Source: Lachnospiraceae bacterium
GTDB taxonomy: Bacteria > Bacillota > Clostridia > Lachnospirales > Lachnospiraceae
Assembly: GCA_021199655.1 (NCBI GenBank)
Contig: JAJQHQ010000071.1
Span: forward strand, 1 to 48,798
Direction: 5' to 3'
Length of the DNA: 48,798 nt
Positions 23,511-33,118 of this stretch are shown piece by piece. Within the stretch, counting starts at the first letter, position 1, and the number at the start of each line of letters is the position of its first letter. The position numbers and the translations under genes are program-made. The notes beneath the pieces are model-generated. The model had not been told where the DNA came from. It saw only the letters and a list, made by a program, of their open reading frames with translations, and did no database searches.

Positions 23511-23685
23511 ATTTTACTCTATATTCACGAAAACCCGGGAATTCTTATCCTGTCCCCGATTTTCCCGCAAAGAAGTATAGCAGACTTTTTTCATTGCCGC
23601 AAGGGTGAATACAAAGATTTCAGCGGTTTCCGCCCTTTATTTCCGGCGTTTTTTACCTCTGAAAAGTAAATGTACATCCAGAACG

Positions 23686-25014
23686 TCACTTTGATTTCTT
23701 CCACTCTTTGATTTTCTCCAGCCTGTCCTTATAAGCAGCCTCCTGCCCCTGTCCCGCCGGGCGGTAATATTCGCGGCCCAGCAGGGAGTCCGGCAGGCAC
23801 TGCATATTCGTCAGCTTTTCCTCGGTGTCGTGCGCGTACTGATACCCCTCACCGTATTTTTCATCACGCATCAGCTGTGTAACGCCGTTGCGGATGACAA
23901 GCGGCACCGGTTCTGCAAGCTGCGTCTGCGCGTCTTCTCTCGCCTCGCCGTAAGCCACATACAGGGCATTCGACTTTGGCGCGAGCGACAGGTAGACTAC
24001 CGCCTGCGTCAGATGCACGTTGCACTCCGGCATCCCCAGATAATGGCAGGCCTGATAAGCCGCAACCGCCTGAGGAAGCGCCTGTGGATCAGCCAGTCCG
24101 ACGTCCTCACTTGCAAAACGCACGATCCGACGCGCCACATACAGCGGGTCTTCTCCCGCCTCCAGCATCCGCGCCAGCCAGTAGACGGCCGCGTCCGGAT
24201 CGGAGTTGCGCATGGATTTGTGCAGGGCAGAAATCAGATTGTAATGCTCTTCGCCCTTTTTGTCATAGAGCAGGGATTTCTTCGAGATACACTGCTCCAG
24301 CGTCTCCCGGGAGACACGCACAGCGCCGCCATTTTCCCCATCTATCTCGCCGTTTAAGATTACCATCTCCAACGTAGAGAGTGCTGCGCGCGCGTCACCG
24401 TTCGCAAAATTCGCGATCAGCTCCGGCATATCCGGCTCCATTTCAATCTTCTGATTGCCGAACCCGCGCGGATCGCGCAGCGCCCGTTGCAGAATCTCGA
24501 CCAGCTCCTCCGTGCCGAGCGCATGGAGCACAAACACTTTGCAGCGCGACAAAAGCGCCCCGTTGATCTCAAAAGACGGATTCTCCGTGGTCGCCCCGAT
24601 GAGGATGATGCTGCCCTTTTCCACAAACGGCAGAAACGCGTCCTGCTGCGCCTTGTTGAAGCGATGGATCTCGTCCACAAACACGATCGTCTGCTCTCCG
24701 TAGCGGCGGTTCTCCTCCGCCTGCTGCATCACCTGCCGGATCTCCTTTATTCCGCTCGTGACGGCGGAAAAATCTATAAAAGACGCTTTCGTATGGCTGG
24801 CAATGATGCGCGCCAGCGAGGTCTTGCCGCTTCCGGGCGGCGACCAGAATATCATGGAAGAAATCTGATCGCTCTCGATCATTTTCCGCAGTACCTTTCC
24901 CGGTCCGAGCAGGTGTTTCTGCCCCACAAATTCCTCCAGTGTCCGCGGCCGCAGCCGCTCCGCCAGAGGCTGCATTTCTGTATAAAGAAGATCCCCAAAA
25001 TTCATCTGATCCAT
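23686..25014 (-). CDS. rarA: Replication-associated recombination protein A (RarA/MgsA AAA ATPase)
   Basis: A 442-residue AAA+ ATPase related to clamp loaders, acting at stalled replication forks. Walker A is SPPGSGKTSLAR, Walker B FVDEIHRFNKAQQDAF, sensor 1 GATTENPSFEINGALLSRC, and the C-terminal MgsA tetramerisation part has YWLARMLEAGEDPLYVARR. ATG at 25014 follows an AGGTGA site; its start sits four bases past the stop of tcdA, so the two genes are co-transcribed. All motifs are intact. Confidence 0.94.
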   Translation of the reverse strand: MDQMNFGDLLYTEMQPLAERLRPRTLEEFVGQKHLLGPGKVLRKMIESDQISSMIFWSPPGSGKTSLARIIASHTKASFIDFSAVTSGIKEIRQVMQQAEENRRYGEQTIVFVDEIHRFNKAQQDAFLPFVEKGSIILIGATTENPSFEINGALLSRCKVFVLHALGTEELVEILQRALRDPRGFGNQKIEMEPDMPELIANFANGDARAALSTLEMVILNGEIDGENGGAVRVSRETLEQCISKKSLLYDKKGEEHYNLISALHKSMRNSDPDAAVYWLARMLEAGEDPLYVARRIVRFASEDVGLADPQALPQAVAAYQACHYLGMPECNVHLTQAVVYLSLAPKSNALYVAYGEAREDAQTQLAEPVPLVIRNGVTQLMRDEKYGEGYQYAHDTEEKLTNMQCLPDSLLGREYYRPAGQGQEAAYKDRLEKIKEWKKSK

Positions 25015-25018
25015 GCCA

Positions 25019-25807
25019 TCACCTGCTTTCTTCCGCCAGATCCCGCACAACTTCTCCTGCGATAATCAGTCCCGCAACAGCCGGTACAAACGCATTGCTT
25101 CCCGGCACCTGACGGTGCTGCTGCGGAAGCGCTCTCCGCTCCGCTTCGGTCGGCGCTAAACGAACATCCACTGGATGTTCAGCGCCTTCGCTTCGTTCCA
25201 TCTCCATGTCCCTGAGCGGTTCCATCGCCGGTTCTTTTGAATAGACGACCTTCAGTTTTCTGATGCCGCGTTTTTTCAGTTCCCGGCGCATCACGCGGGC
25301 GAGCGGACAGATGCTCGTCTCGTAAATATCCGCAACTTCAAGCGACGTGGCGTCCATTTTATTTCCGGCGCCCATGCAGCTGATGATCGGCGTCCCGGCC
25401 GCCTGAGCCTGCTCCACAAGGGCAATCTTCCCGGTCACGGTATCAATCGCGTCCACGACATAATCATACTGCGTAAAATCAAACTGCTCCGCTGTCTGCG
25501 GCATATAAAAAGTCTTGTATATATTGACCTTTGCTTCCGGATTGATCTGCCCGATACGTTCCGCAGCCACATCCACTTTATACTTTCCAATCGTATTGTG
25601 CAGCGCATAAATCTGCCGGTTCAGGTTTGTCAGGCAAACCGTATCATTATCAATCAGGTCCAGCGTCCCAATACCGCTGCGCGCAAGCGCTTCCACGGTA
25701 TAGCCGCCCACGCCGCCGATGCCGAACACCGCCACCCTCGCCCGGAAAAGCTTCTCCATGGAGTCCTTTCCCAGCAGAAGCTCTGTTCTTGAAAACTGAT
25801 CTGGCAT
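25019..25807 (-). CDS. tcdA: tRNA threonylcarbamoyladenosine dehydratase (TcdA/CsdL family)
   Basis: A 262-residue E1-like (ThiF/MoeB) enzyme that cyclises tRNA t6A37 to ct6A using ATP. The nucleotide-binding GIGGVGGYTVEALARSGIG is at the N-terminus. DLIDNDTVCLTNLNRQ and the GAGNKMDATSLEVADIYETSICPLARVMRRELKKRGI region are typical for TcdA rather than ThiF, which has a longer tail. ATG at 25807 follows GAGGAG. First gene of the tcdA-rarA pair. Confidence 0.9.
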   Translation of the reverse strand: MPDQFSRTELLLGKDSMEKLFRARVAVFGIGGVGGYTVEALARSGIGTLDLIDNDTVCLTNLNRQIYALHNTIGKYKVDVAAERIGQINPEAKVNIYKTFYMPQTAEQFDFTQYDYVVDAIDTVTGKIALVEQAQAAGTPIISCMGAGNKMDATSLEVADIYETSICPLARVMRRELKKRGIRKLKVVYSKEPAMEPLRDMEMERSEGAEHPVDVRLAPTEAERRALPQQHRQVPGSNAFVPAVAGLIIAGEVVRDLAEESR

Positions 25808-25878
25808 AGCATTTCTCCTCTGCTTATGTATTTATTCTGAGCAGCAGGCTGCTCCCGACTGTTTTCATTCTACAAAAA

Positions 25879-25909
25879 AACATTGCAAAGTCAATCCCTT
25901 TGCAATGTT
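25879..25909 (-). terminator. Terminator of the Dpp/Nik-type operon
   Basis: AACATTGCAAAG (25879-25890) pairs exactly with CTTTGCAATGTT (25898-25909). On the minus strand a seven-T run follows. Confidence 0.88.
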
Positions 25910-25973
25910 TTCGTTGTTTATCTGCGTTTTATCCTTGCCGCAAAATACAATGCTTTTTTGCCTGTAAAAAAAC

Positions 25974-27917
25974 TTACAATACTGCCCCAAGCAGCTGCTT
26001 CGTATATTCGTTCTGCGGATGACGCAGGAGTTCCCCGGTCTCCTGATATTCTACACAAGCTCCATCCTTCATCACCAGAACATGGCTGCAGACAGTGCTC
26101 ACCAGAGCAAGATCATGGGAGACAAACACAACTGCCATTCCTCTCTCTTTGGCAAGCTGAACAAGAAGTTTGATGATGCGCGCCTGCACAGAAACGTCCA
26201 GTGCGCTGGTTATCTCATCACAGAGCAGCACCTTCGGTTGAACGGCAATCGCCCGGGAAATCGCGGCTCTCTGACACTGTCCTCCGCTTAATTCGGAAGG
26301 GTAACGTTTTTTTAAACCTGCAGACAATCCGGTCTGTTTCAAAAGTTCATTTATGTCCGATTCCCTGCCACAGGCATTTTTTCGGCAGAGATTTTTCTGA
26401 TTTTCCAGAATTGATTTTCCAATACGGATTCGCGGATCAAAAGAAGCTGACGGCTCCTGAAAGATCATCTGCATCCTGCGGTAATCTTCTTTTGTACGCT
26501 TTGCGGCAAGAGGGCCCCCGCCAAACAGAATCTCTCCTCCATCCGGTTTTTCCAGACCGGCAATCTGCCGAAGCAGCGTACTTTTCCCGCTTCCGCTCTC
26601 GCCGACGATTCCCAGAAACTCTCCTTCACGAACCGCAAAGCTGATATCCCGGACCGCGTGAATGTTCCGGCGTCCCTGATGGTAAATTTTCCCGAGGTGC
26701 CGTACCTCAAGGATTGGGGATGTATGTGAACTCTCATTCTTTTCTTTATTCTCAAAACCTCGTTCCTCTGTTTTGCTGCCTGAAAACCTGCTGTGAGATT
26801 TCGTTGCATTCCGTACGACGGCCTGCAAATCAAAGGACTCGGCCGATGAATACAGACCAGTATTCCGCACAGTCTGTCTACTCTCCGAAATCTGCGGCGG
26901 CACAGTCTGCATTTCCTCCGAAATCCGTGGCGGCACAGTCCTCATACTCTCCGGGATCTGCGGCACCGCCGCCAGCAGCTCTTTCGTATAAGTATTTTCC
27001 GGCGAGTGCAGAACCTCCTTTGCGTTCCGGCATTCCACAAAGCGGCCTTCACGCATCACAGCAATCCGGTCCGCCATTTTCGCAGCCACCCCCAGATTAT
27101 GCGTGACAAGCAGGATCGCAGTCCCATAGAGTTCTCTGGCACGCAGCAGTTCATCAAGCACCTGCTCCTGCAGCGTGACATCCAGCGCACTGGTCGGCTC
27201 ATCTGCCAGGATCAGGTGCGGGCGCAGCAGCATGGTAAGCGCGATCGCAATCCGCTGGTTCATCCCGCCGCTCATCTCATAAGGGCAGCTCTCCAGTATC
27301 CGCTCACCATCCGCCAGTCCCAGCGAATCAAGCATGCACAGAACCTCCTGCCAGGTCTCCTCTCCCCGGAACAGGCCGTTGCTTTTCAGAGTTTCCTGAA
27401 ATTGTTTGCGATATGTGCGGATGGGATTGAACGAAGCACCCGGATTCTGAAAAATCATGCCGGTTCTTCCTGCATTTCCGTTCCCGGCTTCTTTGCCGCT
27501 TTTATTCCTGTCGTTCCTTTTATTTCTGGTGTTTCCTGTCCGTTGCTGCCCATTGCCGCCTCGTCTGGCAGCATTCCCGATCTTTTCATCATCCGCGACC
27601 CGCTTAGTGATATCTCCCTCATCTGTTATCCGCTTACTGATAATTTCCTCATCTGTAAGCATCTCAGAGAATAATTTTCCGCCACAGATTTTCACGCCAA
27701 ACTCTTCCGGATTCATGATTGCTTTCAGCAGCGTGCTTTTTCCGCTCCCGCTCTCGCCTACGACGCAGAGGATTTCTCCGGGTACAACCGAGAAAGAGAC
27801 GTCCGAGACGACCGGTGCCACGCTGCCATAACTCAGGCTCAGATGTTCTGCTTCGATCAGACATTTTCGGTTTTCGTCATTCCCATTATTTACTGTCCTG
27901 TCCACCTTCCGTCTCAC
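25974..27917 (-). CDS. Fused double ATP-binding protein of a peptide/nickel ABC importer
   Basis: A 647-residue protein with two complete DppD/DppF-type ATPase domains in one chain. Each half has GESGSGKSTLL (Walker A), a signature (MSGGMNQRIAIALT; LSGGQCQRAAISRA), Walker B (LILADEPTSALD; VLLCDEITSALD) and a switch His. A polar Arg/Asn/Gly/Lys-rich insert of roughly 45-65 residues lies between Walker A and Q-loop of the first half (about 84-152). The ~85-residue linker between halves carries three 11-codon repeats (33-nt period, 26884-26982). Start is a GTG at 27917 after GGAAAGG. Last gene of the importer operon. Confidence 0.9.
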   Translation of the reverse strand: MRRKVDRTVNNGNDENRKCLIEAEHLSLSYGSVAPVVSDVSFSVVPGEILCVVGESGSGKSTLLKAIMNPEEFGVKICGGKLFSEMLTDEEIISKRITDEGDITKRVADDEKIGNAARRGGNGQQRTGNTRNKRNDRNKSGKEAGNGNAGRTGMIFQNPGASFNPIRTYRKQFQETLKSNGLFRGEETWQEVLCMLDSLGLADGERILESCPYEMSGGMNQRIAIALTMLLRPHLILADEPTSALDVTLQEQVLDELLRARELYGTAILLVTHNLGVAAKMADRIAVMREGRFVECRNAKEVLHSPENTYTKELLAAVPQIPESMRTVPPRISEEMQTVPPQISESRQTVRNTGLYSSAESFDLQAVVRNATKSHSRFSGSKTEERGFENKEKNESSHTSPILEVRHLGKIYHQGRRNIHAVRDISFAVREGEFLGIVGESGSGKSTLLRQIAGLEKPDGGEILFGGGPLAAKRTKEDYRRMQMIFQEPSASFDPRIRIGKSILENQKNLCRKNACGRESDINELLKQTGLSAGLKKRYPSELSGGQCQRAAISRAIAVQPKVLLCDEITSALDVSVQARIIKLLVQLAKERGMAVVFVSHDLALVSTVCSHVLVMKDGACVEYQETGELLRHPQNEYTKQLLGAVL

Positions 27918-28044
27918 CGCCTTTCCGTCATCATATCTGCATGCAGCTCCGGCAAGGACCTAATCCTCAATCTTCTGTAAAAATGCGGGCATGAAACGGA
28001 CATTCGCCAGATGTCCGGCACCCTTATATCATTCCTTTTCCTTT

Positions 28045-28067
28045 AACTGTTCAGTACCATCACAGTT
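28045..28067 (-). repeat. Dispersed palindromic element overlapping the permease stop
   Basis: AACTGT, TCAGTACCATC, ACAGTT. Its 3' arm on the plus strand supplies the last codons (Glu-Leu-stop) of the upstream permease, so the element contributes to the protein's end. It lies 127 bp before the fused ATPase start. Confidence 0.8.
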
Positions 28068-28884
28068 CCTTAGCCTTCACATCCATAAGTTCCTGCACGG
28101 AATCACCCAGATAGTTAAAGATCATCACTGTCAGCACCATGGCTGCGCCGGGCGCAAGCACCGCCCACGGTGCCAGCTGCATATATCCGCGCGCCTCGTT
28201 GATCATGCTGCCCCACTCCGCATTCGGCAGCTGTACGCCAAGTCCCAGAAACGACAGTCCGGCAAAGCCCATCATGGTGACGCCGATCTGTGTCGTCGCG
28301 TTCACGAGCAGAGGCGACAGGATATTTGGCAGAAGATGCCGGAAAAGAATTTTCGCATCGCTGCATCCGCCCAGCCTGGCCGCCAGGATATACGGTTCTT
28401 TTTTCATGGCAAGCACCTGACTGCGTGCCAGCCGGGCGTAGAGCGTCCAGCCGGTGATGCCGAGCGCCGCCATGGCATTTCCCATGCCGCCGCCCAGGAT
28501 ACCGGCGACCGCGATCGCAAGCACCATCTGCGGAAATGCCAACATTGTATCCGCCAGACGCATCACGATGGTGTCCAGCGCTCCGCCGTAAAACCCACAG
28601 AGCATCCCCAGTACCGTTCCGATCAAAAACGTAATCGCCACCAGAAGCAGCGCGGAAAAGACCGACGTCCGCGCCCCCATCAGCACTCTGGAACACACAC
28701 AGCGTCCCAGACTGTCCGTGCCAAACGGAAACTGCCTGCAAGGAGCGGCTTTCATATACAGCGCATTTGTCGCGTTCGGGTCATTCGGGCACAGCCACGG
28801 AGCCAAAATGCTGACCACGATCAGAAGTAGCGCCAGCGCAGCAAAGAAAATCGTCCGCTTTTTTGCTTTCTTTTTCGATGTCAC
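28060..28884 (-). CDS. ABC transporter permease, DppC/NikC type
   Basis: A 274-residue inner-membrane permease with about six helices. The family N-terminal block LAPWLCPNDPNATNALYMKAAPC... FGTDSLGRCVCSRVLMGARTS and the EAA loop YILAARLGGCSDAKILFRHLLPNILSPLLV are clear. I prefer a GTG start at 28884, because GAGGAGG is eight bases upstream; the longer frame to 28929 overlaps the preceding gene by 29 bases and has no good site. It pairs with the DppB-type permease. Confidence 0.88.
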   Translation of the reverse strand: MTSKKKAKKRTIFFAALALLLIVVSILAPWLCPNDPNATNALYMKAAPCRQFPFGTDSLGRCVCSRVLMGARTSVFSALLLVAITFLIGTVLGMLCGFYGGALDTIVMRLADTMLAFPQMVLAIAVAGILGGGMGNAMAALGITGWTLYARLARSQVLAMKKEPYILAARLGGCSDAKILFRHLLPNILSPLLVNATTQIGVTMMGFAGLSFLGLGVQLPNAEWGSMINEARGYMQLAPWAVLAPGAAMVLTVMIFNYLGDSVQELMDVKAKEL

Positions 28885-28900
28885 GCGTCGTGCCTCCTCT

Positions 28901-29833
28901 CTATCTCGCATCCCGCATCCGCGGATCAAACACCCGGTAGCAGATATCGATCACAAGATTAATGCCGACATACAGCACCGCCATCAGGATCACAAAGCCC
29001 TGTATCACCGGGTAATCGCGGGCCGTGATGGAATCCATGACCAGCTTCCCCAGTCCCGGCCACATGAAAATCGTCTCAATGACCACGCTTCCGCCCATCA
29101 GTGTCCCCACCGACAGCCCGACGATGGTAAGAATCGGCATCATGGAATTATGCAGGACATTGCAAAACAGGATCAGATGCTCCTTCACGCCGCGCACCCG
29201 CGCGCCGATCACGTATTCCTGAGACAGCTGCTCCAGAAATTCCGCACGGAACTGCCGGATAAAGCGGCTGATCAGCGGAATCGCCAGGGCAAGCGTCGGC
29301 AGAAACAGCCCCTGCACGGTTCCCTTAGCGATGACCGGAAACCATTTCAGGCGGATACAGAAAAAATAAATCAGGAGCACTGACAGAAGAAAACTCGGCA
29401 CAGAATTTCCGATAAAACTCAAAAAGCGGATCAGATAATCAGAAAAACGATTCTTTCGCACCGCAGTATAGAGCGCCAGCGGAACCGAAACGATAAGAGC
29501 AAGGAAAAGACTCACAAGGGAAAGGATAAGTGTATTCCCCATCCCGTCTGTAAGCTTTTCCGCTACCGGCCGCTCGTCCTTGTAGGAAGTCCCGAGATCG
29601 CCGTGCAGCGCGCTCACCAGCCAGTCGGCGTACTGAACAAGAAAGGGGCGGTTAAGCCCCATTTCTTCCCGTACCTGCTCCACAATCTCATCGCTGACCG
29701 CGACACCCTGCGCTTTCAGCTTTTTCTCCGCCGGGTCGCCCGGCGAGAGATACAGCAGAAGAAAGGTCAGGAATGTCAGCCCCGGCAGGACCGGTATCAT
29801 TTGTAATAAACGTTTTCCGATGTATTTTGCCAT
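28901..29833 (-). CDS. ABC transporter permease, DppB/NikB type
   Basis: A 310-residue permease starting MAKYIGKRLLQMIPVLPGLTFLTF. Family features include LSPGDPAE, MGLNRPFLVQYADWL, and the EAA-type loop around EYVIGARVRGVKEHLILFCNVLHNSMMPILT. ATG at 29833 follows GGAG. The order binding protein, DppB, DppC, ATPase is the canonical peptide/nickel operon layout. Confidence 0.92.
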   Translation of the reverse strand: MAKYIGKRLLQMIPVLPGLTFLTFLLLYLSPGDPAEKKLKAQGVAVSDEIVEQVREEMGLNRPFLVQYADWLVSALHGDLGTSYKDERPVAEKLTDGMGNTLILSLVSLFLALIVSVPLALYTAVRKNRFSDYLIRFLSFIGNSVPSFLLSVLLIYFFCIRLKWFPVIAKGTVQGLFLPTLALAIPLISRFIRQFRAEFLEQLSQEYVIGARVRGVKEHLILFCNVLHNSMMPILTIVGLSVGTLMGGSVVIETIFMWPGLGKLVMDSITARDYPVIQGFVILMAVLYVGINLVIDICYRVFDPRMRDAR

Positions 29834-30011
29834 CGTTCTCCAGTCTTCTTTCTTTCCTTACGATGCCCCGTCATGAATCCGGCCATCTTTTCGTCTAACA
29901 AAAGCCTGCCAAATATCTGAATTGTTCCGGCTCACCACCAGCCACCTCGAAACTGTCAGATGTCTGGCTTTTTACGAATGCTGCCGGATCATCTGCTTTT
30001 CCTTCTGTTTC

Positions 30012-31547
30012 TTACTCTGCTGCCGCAATATCCGTCCCCGCATCAATCGCGTAAAAATCAAACGGGCTCGTCTCCGCGAATCCGCTCACACCGCTTCGCA
30101 TCACGGTCGTCTTGTTGAACAGCCCGACATATCCGAATGCGTTGTCGTCAATGGCAATCTGAACGATCTCATTTGCCAGCTCCGCGCGGCGATCCGTGTC
30201 CGTCTCATACTGAAGCTCGTTGATCAGACTCTCACATTCCTCGCTTGCAAAGCCGCCGCAGTTTAAGGCCGCGCCGTCGCGCAGGGTGGAATCAATAAAA
30301 TAATACGGATCGCCAGCCTTGTCCGAGATCATGCAGTACAGCGCGATGTCAAAGTCGCCGGTGGAGATATATGTCGCATCCGGGTCTTCTTCCACGTAAA
30401 GCTCCACATTCACGCCGATGTTTTTCAGCTGTTCCTGCATCAGAATCGCCAGCGTATCCAGGCTGCGGGAGGCATAATAATACAGGCGTAAGGTCAGCGT
30501 CTCGCCATCTTTTTCGTAAAAGTCTTCTCCGTTTAATGTATAACCGTCCGCTTCCAGAAGCGCTTTCGCCGCATCCGTATCTACAGCCGGTACGGTCACC
30601 TGCCCGTATGCGGTCGAGGAGGAAAATGGCCCGTCCGTCGCACTGACCGTTCCGCTTAAGTAAGAAGCGATCACCTCCGCGTCCACCGTCAGATTGATGG
30701 CCTCCCGCACACTGTCGTCCAATGTATTTTCATTTAAGATATAAAACTGCAGACGTGTCGCCGGGATCACCGTCAGCTGATACGTATCCGGATCCAGCGA
30801 ATAAATCTCCACAGCCGCCGCGGTCACGCTTGTATAGCAGTCCACCTCACCGGACTGCATCGCCGCCAGCTTCGTGTCATCATCCTGCATATAGTAGAAC
30901 ACCGCGCCGTCCAGCTGCACCTCGCCGCCCCAGTAATTCTCATTTTTCGCCACGGTCACCGTACCCTCCGGCTCAAAGGTATCAACCACGAACGGGCCTG
31001 TAGCGATCGGCGCATTGTCAAAATCCTCTGTATTGTCCAGATCCAGGATTCCCAGTTCCGGACTCGCGAGATCGTTCTGCATGGTCGGGTAGACCGACGG
31101 TGTGGTGATGGTCAATGTCTGCTCATCCACCGCTTCCATCTCATACTCCGCAAGATAAGCAAAACGGGCATTCACCTCAGCTACGCGCTGCAGATTGCGC
31201 ACTACCATCTCTGCAGTCACCGGCTCTCCATTGGAAAATGCCGCTCCATCCGCCAGCGTGATCGTCCAGGTCAGACCGTCGTCACTTACCGAGACCTCCG
31301 AAGCCAGCCATGGCTCCACCGACGAGTCGTCACCCATCTTAAAAAGCGTTTCCGTCACTCCATAGAGGGACGTCATCCATCCGTAATATTCCTTGTGCGC
31401 ATCCAGACTCGCGTAGGAAAAGTCCTCCGCCACATACAGAATTTTTTCCTCTGAAGCTTCCGCAGCCACTGCCGCTGCATTCGTCAGTCCCAAAACCAGA
31501 CTGCATGTCATAAGTGCCGTAAAAATTGCCGACCATATCTTTTTCAT
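30012..31547 (-). CDS. ABC transporter substrate-binding protein, peptide/nickel family
   Basis: A 511-residue extracytoplasmic solute-binding protein (family 5). The signal peptide MKKIWSAIFTALMTCSLVLGLTNAAAVAAE lacks a lipobox Cys at the cleavage site, which is unusual for a Gram-positive and raises the question how the protein is retained. SSVEPWLASEVSVSDDGLTWTITLADGAAFSNGEPVTAEMV is the family signature. Nickel (NikA-like) or peptide specificity cannot be decided. ATG at 31547 follows GGGAGG. First gene of the importer operon. Confidence 0.9.
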   Translation of the reverse strand: MKKIWSAIFTALMTCSLVLGLTNAAAVAAEASEEKILYVAEDFSYASLDAHKEYYGWMTSLYGVTETLFKMGDDSSVEPWLASEVSVSDDGLTWTITLADGAAFSNGEPVTAEMVVRNLQRVAEVNARFAYLAEYEMEAVDEQTLTITTPSVYPTMQNDLASPELGILDLDNTEDFDNAPIATGPFVVDTFEPEGTVTVAKNENYWGGEVQLDGAVFYYMQDDDTKLAAMQSGEVDCYTSVTAAAVEIYSLDPDTYQLTVIPATRLQFYILNENTLDDSVREAINLTVDAEVIASYLSGTVSATDGPFSSSTAYGQVTVPAVDTDAAKALLEADGYTLNGEDFYEKDGETLTLRLYYYASRSLDTLAILMQEQLKNIGVNVELYVEEDPDATYISTGDFDIALYCMISDKAGDPYYFIDSTLRDGAALNCGGFASEECESLINELQYETDTDRRAELANEIVQIAIDDNAFGYVGLFNKTTVMRSGVSGFAETSPFDFYAIDAGTDIAAAE

Positions 31548-31579
31548 GAAAACCGTCCTCCCATTGTACGATATTTTGT

Positions 31580-31602
31580 AACTGTTCATTATTTTCACAG
31601 TT
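31580..31602 (-). repeat. Dispersed palindromic element, binding-protein copy
   Basis: AACTGT, TCATTATTTTC, ACAGTT, ending 32 bp upstream of the binding-protein start codon, the same distance as the pfk copy. A further GAACTGT follows at 31611. Confidence 0.75.
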
Positions 31603-31651
31603 ATCATTTCGAACTGTCAGGGAAAATTATAATTCGCTCCAAATGTTGAAA

Positions 31652-31669
31652 CAAGCCCCACGGGGGGAT
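31652..31669. repeat. CAAGCCCC-type short repeat, copy 1
   Basis: CAAGCCCCACGGGGGGAT matches 35147-35164 at 16 of 18 positions. The only differences are the two central bases between C4 and G4 arms. Intergenic. Confidence 0.5.
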
Positions 31670-31702
31670 GCGGAGCTATTCGAATTTTTTATGGATGTCC
31701 AT

Positions 31703-33064
31703 TCATTTTTTGCATGGTCTGTGCACAGGCAATTGTTTTTGAAAGTAAAAATAACACATTATAAAAGAAAGCGCAGCCAGCCCCCAGGTGAGCGGATAGA
31801 CGGATGCTATCCCCTGTATCGTACGCACATATCGAAGCAGCAGTCCAAGCAAAACCACTCGCAGTATACACAACGTTCCCATGACGACCGCCATCGACTG
31901 CAGTGTTTTTCCCATTCCCCGGATGAGACCGCCGGTGACTTCCTGTATGGCATACAAAAAATACAATGGAAAAGAAATGGTGATGATCTTCAGCCCTTCA
32001 GCGACCACATCCTCATCCGAGCAGAAAAGTCCAAGGATCTGCCGGCCGGAAAGAAGAAAAACGAAAGCAAGCGCTGCCGTTACTGCCGCCGCCAGAAAGT
32101 TGCAGGAAAACGCGCTTTTCCGGATGCGTTCATACTTGCCTGCCCCCATATTCTGTCCGGTAAAAGTGACCATCGCCTGTCCAAACGCCACGATTGGCAG
32201 ATAGAGCAGATTCTCCACTCTAAAATAAACCGTGAAAGCAGCAATCGCGTTCTCGCCAAAACCATTGATCGCACGCTGCACAAAAATATTGGATAGCGTG
32301 AGTACCATCGACTGGATTCCGAGAGGGAAACCTGTCTTTAAGATATTCTGCAAAAGCGGGATCTCAATCCGCCAGCATTCTTTCATCAGTTTTTCACGGA
32401 TAAAAAGATATTCGGTCAGTACAACGGCTGTAAACAGCTGTGAGATGACCGTTGCGAGTGCGGCGCCTGCTACTCCCCACTGCAGCAGAACAATAAAAAC
32501 TGCATCCATGCAGACATTCAGGACGCCTCCCACTGCCAGCACAAGAAACGGACTTCTTGAATCCCCCATAGCCCTTAACAGTCCTGCCGACATATTATAA
32601 AGAATCATGGGAACGATCGCAAAGATATAGATCCTGATATAAACAAGCGCCTCTGTGAGAATACTATCCGGGGTATTCAGTGCACGCAGCATCCACCCTG
32701 ACATCAGTTCACTTAAGGCCGCCAGCACACAGCCGCCGATCAGGGCAAACAACAGAGAATTACAGATACAGCGCTTCACACGCTCTTTCTCCCCTGCACC
32801 CCAGAAGCGCGAAGCTACGACACCGGCTCCAACAGAAATACCCGTAAATAACCCGATCATACAGGTGACCACGATCCCGCTCGCTCCTACCGCCGCGGCA
32901 GAATTTTTTCCCATAAAATTTCCGATATAAAGCAGGTCAACTGTACTGTAAAGCTGCTGAAACAAACTTCCAAACAAAAGCGGCAGCGCGAATAAAAGAA
33001 ATCCTTTCAGAATGTTTCCATCTGTCAGGTCATGTCCGTTCTTCATATCATTTCTGCTCTTCAT
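31703..33064 (-). CDS. MATE family efflux transporter
   Basis: A 453-residue protein with about twelve membrane helices in two homologous halves, exporting drugs or cationic metabolites with Na+ or H+ influx. The N-terminal GNILKGFLLFALPLLFGSLFQQLYSTVDLLYIGNFMG and the second-half ILKTGFPLGIQSMVLTLSNIFVQRAIN are typical of the DinF/NorM-related Firmicutes clade. It starts in a region with a 20-bp tandem repeat (33061-33100) that includes the weak ribosome site. The Met at residue 7 is an alternative start. The neighbouring LysR gene may control it. Confidence 0.92.
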   Translation of the reverse strand: MKSRNDMKNGHDLTDGNILKGFLLFALPLLFGSLFQQLYSTVDLLYIGNFMGKNSAAAVGASGIVVTCMIGLFTGISVGAGVVASRFWGAGEKERVKRCICNSLLFALIGGCVLAALSELMSGWMLRALNTPDSILTEALVYIRIYIFAIVPMILYNMSAGLLRAMGDSRSPFLVLAVGGVLNVCMDAVFIVLLQWGVAGAALATVISQLFTAVVLTEYLFIREKLMKECWRIEIPLLQNILKTGFPLGIQSMVLTLSNIFVQRAINGFGENAIAAFTVYFRVENLLYLPIVAFGQAMVTFTGQNMGAGKYERIRKSAFSCNFLAAAVTAALAFVFLLSGRQILGLFCSDEDVVAEGLKIITISFPLYFLYAIQEVTGGLIRGMGKTLQSMAVVMGTLCILRVVLLGLLLRYVRTIQGIASVYPLTWGLAALSFIMCYFYFQKQLPVHRPCKK

Positions 33065-33118
33065 TTATTCTTCCGGCTTTTCATTTATCCTTCCGGCTCC
33101 TCATTTGCCGCATCGGCA

